Below, piece by piece: positions 15,652 through 19,858 of a DNA stretch of 19,858 nt; position 1 is the stretch's first letter, and each line of letters starts with the position of its first letter. The notes under the pieces were generated by a model that saw only the letters and a list, made by a program, of their open reading frames with translations, was not told where the DNA came from and did no database searches. Location of the stretch: NCBI GenBank assembly GCA_963848825.1, contig CAWKFA010000007.1, forward strand, positions 1 through 19,858. The letters are read 5' to 3'. Position numbers and translations under genes: made by a program. Source of the stretch: CAVVSQ01 sp963848825 (GTDB taxonomy: Bacteria > Planctomycetota > Planctomycetia > Gemmatales > Gemmataceae).

Positions 15652-16877
15652 ATGCCATCAACTCGACAAATACGCGACGTCTATCGGTTCCCTGGGTTCG
15701 ATCCTTTGGCCAGCGTCCATGGGATCTTTGGCGATCCGGTCGCTGTGGTCGTCACCCTCCAGCGGCGCCGAAAAAAACGGCCTGTGGGGTTTGTGGTCAG
15801 GTGTCTGCCGCGTTTTACGATCAAAGGTCACGCCGTGTCCGCGACCTTTCCTGTGGCGACAAGCGCGTTTACCTCGATTTCTCGATTCGTCGAGTAGCGT
15901 GTTCGTGGTGCGCTGGCGTGAAGACCGAAAGTCTGGACTGGCTTGCCGACAATCCGTTTTACACGAAACGGTTTGCCTACTTCGTGGGACGGCGTTGCCG
16001 GGACAGTTCGGTCAAGGCCGTGGCCGACGAACTGACCTTGGATTGGCATACCGTCAAGGAGTTGGACAAGCAGTACATGGCCGAGCAACTTCGACGGGCC
16101 AAACAACCTGCCCCCAGGGCGATTGGCATCGACGAAATTGCTATCGGCAAAGGCCACAGCTACCGCATTGTAGTCAGCGACCTGATTCGGGGGCGGCCCA
16201 TATGGTTCGGCGGCAAGGATCGCTCCGAGGAAAGCATGGACGCCTTCTTTGCTTGGCTGGGCCCCGAAAAATCCAGCAAAATCCGCCTGGCGGTCATGGA
16301 CATGTGGAAGGCGTTCCACAGTTCCACCCGCAAGAAAGGAAATGCCCCACAAGCCCTGATTATCTACGACAAGTTCCATGTGCTGCGCCATTTGCAAGAT
16401 GCTTTGGACACGGTTCGCAAGAAAGAATACGGCCGGCTGACGGGGCCTGGCCGACGTTATATCAAGGGGCAAAAGTATGCTTTGTTGTCGCGTTGGCGCA
16501 ACCTCACTCTGAAGGGTAGAAAAGCGTTGAAGCTATTATTCAACGCCAACAAGCGACTATACAAAGCCTACCTCCTCAAGGAGTCTTTCGAACAGCTCTG
16601 GAGCTACGAGTCTCCCGGTTGGGCCCTACGCTTTTTCTCCAATTGGGTGGAGTCCCTCAGGTGGCAACGCTTAAAACCCTACGAGGAATTCGCGAACTTG
16701 ATCCAGAGCCATTGGGACGGCATCGTGGCTTATTGTCATGCCAACAACAAAGTGGCCCTGGGATTCGTCGAGGGTCTCAACAACAAAATACGCGTCATCC
16801 AGCGACGCGCCTACGGCTTCCGCGATGAGGAATATCTACGTCTGAAAATCCTCACGTGCATGCTCCCAAAGCTTTGA
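15652..16877 (+). CDS. ISL3-family transposase, split at an A7 slippery run
   Basis: A DDE transposase that cuts and joins the IS ends. The N-terminal frame from ATG 15652 reads YRFPGFDPLASVHGIFGDPV...LQRRRKK. At the heptamer A-AAA-AAA (15771-15777) a -1 shift leads to T-A-C-G-V-C-G-Q and the long frame to 16877, giving about 408 residues, normal for ISL3. The shifted frame supplies the zinc finger (CGVC ... CSWC, zf-ISL3), then RAIGIDEIAIGKGHSY (first Asp), LAVMDMWKAFH (second Asp), FHVLRHLQDALD, and FVEGLNNKIRVIQRRAYGF (catalytic Glu). Without a shift, translation from within the second frame could start only at 15801 and would lose the first CxxC. The A7 may be programmed frameshifting, transcript slippage, or a miscounted homopolymer; other frame breaks in this window make the last a real possibility. 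Confidence 0.9.
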
Positions 16878-16902
16878 AATAGGTAAGATGATCTACTTTT
16901 TT

Positions 16903-16926
16903 ACCCACTCGACTTCACGAAGAGCC
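16903..16926 (-). repeat. Right terminal inverted repeat of the ISL3 element
   Basis: 24 bp, exact reverse complement of 15540-15563. It lies 25 bp past the transposase stop, and the T-rich stretch just before it may help end transcription. Confidence 0.93.
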
Positions 16927-16934
16927 CTAAAAAG
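16927..16934. repeat. Right target-site duplication of the IS
   Basis: CTAAAAAG, identical to 15532-15539. Removing the IS with one copy would rejoin the original intergenic sequence. Confidence 0.9.
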
Positions 16935-17165
16935 ATGTGAACTTTCATGCGGATGCGATCGGCGTTTCCCCGACCGTCGATCAGGACATTCGCGATGGAG
17001 TTGGATGCGTTACCTGGAAAAGCGTCGGTATTCATTCAATCTTCTTGAATGTATTCAGCTTACGTCGTTCGCGACATTTCACGAAAGGCTCTTGATATCG
17101 TCGGAAAATCAATTACGATTGCAAGTCAAGAAACTGCAAATCGTGATGAACCTAATTCCTGCCGC

Positions 17166-17171
17166 GGGGAG
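17166..17171 (+). promoter_or_regulatory. Ribosome-binding site supporting the GTG start of the AraC-type gene
   Basis: GGGGAG lies 8 bp before the GTG at 17180. It favours this start over ATG codons further inside the gene. Confidence 0.6.
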
Positions 17172-17179
17172 TTTCACCG

Positions 17180-18166
17180 GTGGCCACGAAATTCGCTACG
17201 GTGGAAAGGCCCTTATCGCTGGCTCTGCGGACCACGGACTTCGATGAAATGGCTCGAGGCATTCCCGGTTGGGACGCCGCCTTTTCCCAACTTAGCCCTG
17301 GCTCATTTCAGGGCGCGCTTGAATTAGTTAAATTTCCCGACATGACCCTCTACCGAATCGAGGCTAACCGCGAAATGCTGGCCCGAGGCTCTCACTTGCC
17401 AGGCACCTTCGCCTTTTCGGTGGTTACCCAGCAGCCGATATCGTCCGTTTGGTCGGGGGAGCCCTTGGGTAAGGACCAGGTCATCTATTTGGGCCCAAAT
17501 GGCACCCTGGATCACAAGACCTGCACAAGCTACCGAGCCTACTTTATGGAGATCAACGCTGACGCGTTTCTCGCCAGCGCCCAGACCTTGACAGGGCGGG
17601 ATGTCGAAGCGGACCTGGCCAAGAAAATCCTGCTGTCTCCGACACCCCGGACCGCGAAGCGGTTGCAAACCGGTATTCGACAGATACTTCATCTGGCGCA
17701 GGCCGAATCCGGATTGTTTAACCGGGCGTTAGCGCAGCGGCAGGTACTGCATGAAGTGCTAGGGCAAGTGATGGACGTCGTCGTCGATTCGTATACGCCG
17801 GATACCTTGCCAGGCAGGTTTAAGAATCGTCGTCGGTTGGTCCAGGAAGCCGAAGCCCTCATGGATTCCCGCCCCGACGGAGCCTTAACCATTCTCGATC
17901 TTTGCGAAAACCTTTGCGTCAGTGAACGCGGGCTGCATTACGCATTTCGGGACATGCTTGGCCAATCGCCAATCGCTTACTATCGCCATAAACGACTGAA
18001 CGCGGTGCGCAGGCTGTTGAAGCAAGCCCGCGGCCGTTACTTGACGGTGGTGGCGGCAGGTCTCGTCCATGGTTTTTGGCACACGGGCCAATTCGCCGCT
18101 GACTATCGCCGCCTATTCGGCGAACTCCCCTCAGACACCCTCGCTGGCGCTTACCGTAAAAGTTAG
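17180..18166 (+). CDS. AraC-family transcriptional regulator, EutR-like
   Basis: Encodes 328 residues from GTG 17180. Residues about 1-210 form an effector or dimerisation domain with no clear cupin motif (PDMTLYRIEANREML, FAFSVVTQQPISSVWSGEPL). Residues about 225-325 form the AraC-type double helix-turn-helix: LTILDLCENLCVSERGLHYAFRD, then LGQSPIAYYRHKRLNAVRRLL, then GFWHTGQFAADYRRLFGELPS. The GFWHxGQFAxDYxxLFGE-x-PS ending and LNAVRR are typical of EutR (the ethanolamine operon activator) and its relatives. No eut genes lie here, so the ligand is unknown. It points away from the sulfatase block, separated from it by the IS. It could regulate that block, the downstream secreted protein, or neither; the original arrangement was probably divergent with the gene at 15061-15375. 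Confidence 0.88.
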   Translation: MATKFATVERPLSLALRTTDFDEMARGIPGWDAAFSQLSPGSFQGALELVKFPDMTLYRIEANREMLARGSHLPGTFAFSVVTQQPISSVWSGEPLGKDQVIYLGPNGTLDHKTCTSYRAYFMEINADAFLASAQTLTGRDVEADLAKKILLSPTPRTAKRLQTGIRQILHLAQAESGLFNRALAQRQVLHEVLGQVMDVVVDSYTPDTLPGRFKNRRRLVQEAEALMDSRPDGALTILDLCENLCVSERGLHYAFRDMLGQSPIAYYRHKRLNAVRRLLKQARGRYLTVVAAGLVHGFWHTGQFAADYRRLFGELPSDTLAGAYRKS

Positions 18167-18511
18167 ACCCAAGACCAAGAACGCCTCACGCGGTAATCAG
18201 CCTCGCAAAATCTTTAGAACCGTCACAAATTGTTATGGAAAACCGTTACGCCTTACCGTCGAGTGTCACGCCCCCAAACGCCCGCTGCCCCTACCGGCCT
18301 CACCGGAAGGCCCCGCGCCAACGCCCCCGGATGCAATCCCGGGAGTAAGCTAGGCAAACCGTAACTCTGGCGCCGTCTGTGCCTGCGCGACCAGGCATGC
18401 TTGATGGCCAACTCGCGTCTCCATCGCACGTCCACGCGCGTGCCAGGCCGAGTATATGGACATAACGGCGCTCAAGCGTGCCCGTGCAGACTCCACCTGA
18501 GGATAATTTCG
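18167..18511. other. Intergenic region, nothing recognised
   Basis: The 345 bp between the AraC-type gene and the secreted-protein gene hold no convincing gene. A short hairpin GGCCT/AGGCC at 18296-18312 lacks a T tract. The region likely contains the promoter of the downstream gene, but no clear -35/-10 pair could be defended. Confidence 0.5.
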
Positions 18512-19513
18512 ATGAAGTTGCGCTTGCACTATCTCGTGGTCCTCCTCATGGCTTCTCCGGTCCTGGCGCAGGAGACGCCCATGGCGCAGGGACCAGTGAC
18601 CAGCGCCACCAGTACGGAGGCTGTTGCCATATCGGTGGAAAACACTTGGTCGCCCGCCACTGACAGCGGCAGCGGCGGATTTCTCCGCGGCGACAAAGCG
18701 TTCCCCAACTTCATTGGCTACATCAGCAATCCTACCAAGGCTGTTGACCCGCGTTCCTTGACACAAATTTTGCCGATTTATGACTACGCCTCCATCAGCG
18801 CCATTCAGCGGACCACGCGGGCTATTGGGCTCCTCGCGCCCCGCAATATTACCTTGCTTCCCGCTGGCGAAGTTAACGTAATTGGCCCCGCGCTCTCAAT
18901 CGCCGTCACCGAACGCCTTAATGTCGGCATCACGAGCGGTGGTCCTGCCGTGACGAGTTTCCCAGGTAGGCACCAGGGGTGGCTGGATATTGGCGGCTAC
19001 GCACAGTACACACTGATACGCGATGTGCCTGGCCAATTCCTCGCCACTGCCGGCTTGACCTGGACGGCTCCGAGCGGATCTTCGTCATTGTTTCAGGGCT
19101 CACCCCCGGTTTATCTCGGGACTTACGGAACTGTCGGCAAGGAATTCGGCGATATCCATATTTTGTCCACGGTCGGCTTTCAGTTCCCCGCCGGCAGCGC
19201 CACGGCCATCAAGGAAACCTTTTACGGCACCGTCCACCTCGATCGCCGCTGTTTCGGCTGGTTATACCCATTGGTCGAGTTCAACTGGGCCGCGCACACG
19301 ACGCGTGTCGATCTTGACCTCCCGCTTGTGCAACACCTTTTCGGCCTGGATGATTTTGCCGCCACCGGAGCCATCGTCACGGTCGCACCAGGTTTCAATG
19401 CGGTCCTCATTCCCGACAAACTAGAAGTCGGTGCGGTTTATCAGACCCCGATCGCCAGCGAGCACCATATTCATTTCAATTCGTTTCTGGTCAAGATGGT
19501 GCTGCGCGATTAA
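18512..19513 (+). CDS. Secreted protein, probable outer-membrane beta-barrel
   Basis: Encodes 333 residues from ATG 18512, chosen because GAGGATAA lies just ahead and a signal peptide follows directly (MKLRLHYLVVLLMASPVLAQ, cleavage likely after VLA). The open frame extends upstream to 18401, but that part has no signal. The mature protein has many alternating polar/aromatic strands with Gly turns, e.g. GWLDIGGYAQYTLIRDVPGQ, LATAGLTWTAPSG, VGKEFGDIHILSTVGFQFP, FYGTVHLDRR, WLYPLVEFNWAAH, KLEVGAVYQTPI. It ends HFNSFLVKMVLRD, suggesting a membrane-facing final strand. This fits an outer-membrane beta-barrel of the porin/transport type. I cannot name the family. It may pair with the HlyD-type protein that follows on the opposite strand. 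Confidence 0.72.
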   Translation: MKLRLHYLVVLLMASPVLAQETPMAQGPVTSATSTEAVAISVENTWSPATDSGSGGFLRGDKAFPNFIGYISNPTKAVDPRSLTQILPIYDYASISAIQRTTRAIGLLAPRNITLLPAGEVNVIGPALSIAVTERLNVGITSGGPAVTSFPGRHQGWLDIGGYAQYTLIRDVPGQFLATAGLTWTAPSGSSSLFQGSPPVYLGTYGTVGKEFGDIHILSTVGFQFPAGSATAIKETFYGTVHLDRRCFGWLYPLVEFNWAAHTTRVDLDLPLVQHLFGLDDFAATGAIVTVAPGFNAVLIPDKLEVGAVYQTPIASEHHIHFNSFLVKMVLRD

Positions 19514-19542
19514 GAGCGTGCGTGGTCCCCGCCGCGTCCGTA

Positions 19543-19564
19543 GGATAGGTTTTCCAACCTGTCC
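19543..19564. terminator. Hairpin between convergent genes
   Basis: GGATAGGTT (19543-19551) pairs with AACCTGTCC (19556-19564) with one G-T wobble and a TTCC loop. It lies 30 bp after the beta-barrel gene and 20 bp after the HlyD-type gene on the other strand, so it could end transcription both ways. No long T tract follows on either strand. Confidence 0.5.
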
Positions 19565-19583
19565 GTTTCCATTGAAAACGCCG

Positions 19584-19858
19584 TCAACTTGGCACTACAT
19601 ATAGCAGCCATTTCTTCATGCGAATGGCTACCTTCGAGACAATATGCACCGGTTGGCCTGTCGACGTGTAAATGGCGACAGCCCCGCCGGCGCCGAGAGG
19701 TAGATTAGGTGGCATCTCGTCCAGGCGGATCTTGACCGCCAGTGCGCCAGGGAGCCTAACTTGGCGGCAGAGGGGAGTTGTCCGGATGGCGTATATTGGC
19801 CTTCGCCGGTGGCGGTGATAACGTACTCGACCTTGGCTTTGAAGAGCCGGCCCGGATA
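19584..19858 (-). pseudogene. HlyD/membrane-fusion protein, C-terminal part, one frame break
   Basis: Only the last 91 or so codons lie in the window. Read from the right edge: YPGRLFKAKVEYVITATGEG, then QYTPSGQLPSAAKLGS. After a frame change at about 19741-19756 it continues ALAVKIRLDEMPPNLPLGAG, GAVAIYTSTGQPVHIVSKVA, IRMKKWLLYVVPS and stops at 19584. This is the C-terminal beta-barrel/proximal region of a HlyD-family secretion protein (EmrA/YibH-like): 'PG-x-x-FxAKV', 'LAVKIRLD', 'LPLGAGGAVAIYT' and the ending 'IRMKxWLxYV' are characteristic. These periplasmic adaptors link an inner-membrane pump to an outer-membrane channel. Most of the protein lies outside the window, so its partners cannot be seen, though the beta-barrel gene beside it is suggestive. 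The frame break is most simply one or two bases changed in the short GC run. Confidence 0.75.

Larger units (their letters stand above)
15540..16926 (+). mobile_element. Complete ISL3-family insertion sequence (1387 bp)
   Basis: The element is bounded by perfect 24-bp inverted repeats beginning GGCTCTTCGTGAAGTCGAGT and flanked by an 8-bp direct repeat CTAAAAAG. It contains one transposase gene on the plus strand filling 15652-16877. Ends starting with GG, the 8-bp duplication, the total length and the transposase sequence all agree with family ISL3. Exact repeats and duplication indicate a recent insertion. It landed in the intergenic space between the first gene of the minus-strand block and the AraC-type regulator, without breaking a recognisable gene. 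Confidence 0.95.

Noticed and set aside
15641..16519. A 292-codon plus-strand open frame overlapping the transposase
   Set aside because: It lies in a third frame of the transposase and gives a Pro/Arg/Gly-rich product without motifs.
15540..16926. IS ends placed one base further out, at 15539 and 16927
   Set aside because: With 25-bp ends the flanking 8-mers do not match. Moving in by one base gives a perfect 8-bp duplication and GG ends, as expected for ISL3.
18296..18312. Terminator after the AraC-type gene
   Set aside because: Only five base pairs, 130 bp after the stop, and no T tract follows.

Overview
The window looks like a chromosomal piece of a planctomycete, most likely of the Gemmata/Gemmataceae type. 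The evidence is protein content: large S1 sulfatases with C-terminal beta-sandwich extensions, a SgcJ/EcaC-type SnoaL-like protein, a glycine-rich secreted protein of the kind often labelled 'mu-protocadherin' in planctomycetes, and two short membrane-anchored proteins with a 'VGTW' lipocalin-like core typical of planctomycete paralogous families. This placement is inferred from remembered families; no search was run. No tRNA, rRNA or CRISPR array was seen.

Layout. (1) 235-564 (+): a RraB-like protein, followed by about 380 bp without a gene. (2) 943-15375 (-): fourteen genes all on the minus strand. In transcription order they are: a small secreted protein, an NPYTG-repeat secreted protein, sulfatase 3, a 4-TM protein, a SgcJ/EcaC-like protein, the Gly-rich secreted protein (followed by a hairpin), a VGTW protein, a LssY_C protein, sulfatase 2, a 2-TM protein, a TM/coiled protein, a DUF202 protein, a second VGTW protein, and sulfatase 1. 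(3) 15532-16934: a complete ISL3-family insertion sequence with 24-bp perfect inverted repeats and an 8-bp target duplication; its transposase is split over two frames at a run of seven A. (4) 17180-18166 (+): an AraC-family regulator resembling EutR. (5) 18512-19513 (+): a secreted protein, probably an outer-membrane beta-barrel. (6) 19584-19858 (-): the C-terminal end of a HlyD/membrane-fusion protein running off the window.

How the genes may work together (inference). The minus-strand block looks like a sulfate-ester scavenging island. Sulfatases 1 and 3 carry N-terminal export signals and should act outside the cytoplasm. Sulfatase 2 has no signal and uses a C-T-A-G-R active-site motif. 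The small membrane and secreted proteins between them are unassigned. No formylglycine-generating enzyme lies in the window, so sulfatase activation must be supplied from elsewhere.

A striking property is the number of reading-frame breaks: two each in sulfatases 1 and 3, one each in the 2-TM gene, the TM/coiled gene, the Gly-rich gene and the partial HlyD gene, a split transposase, and one gene whose best start is ATT. Most breaks sit in short homopolymers or GC runs, and coding on both sides remains well conserved. Uncorrected sequencing indels are therefore the simplest explanation. Recent inactivation of the island is the alternative.
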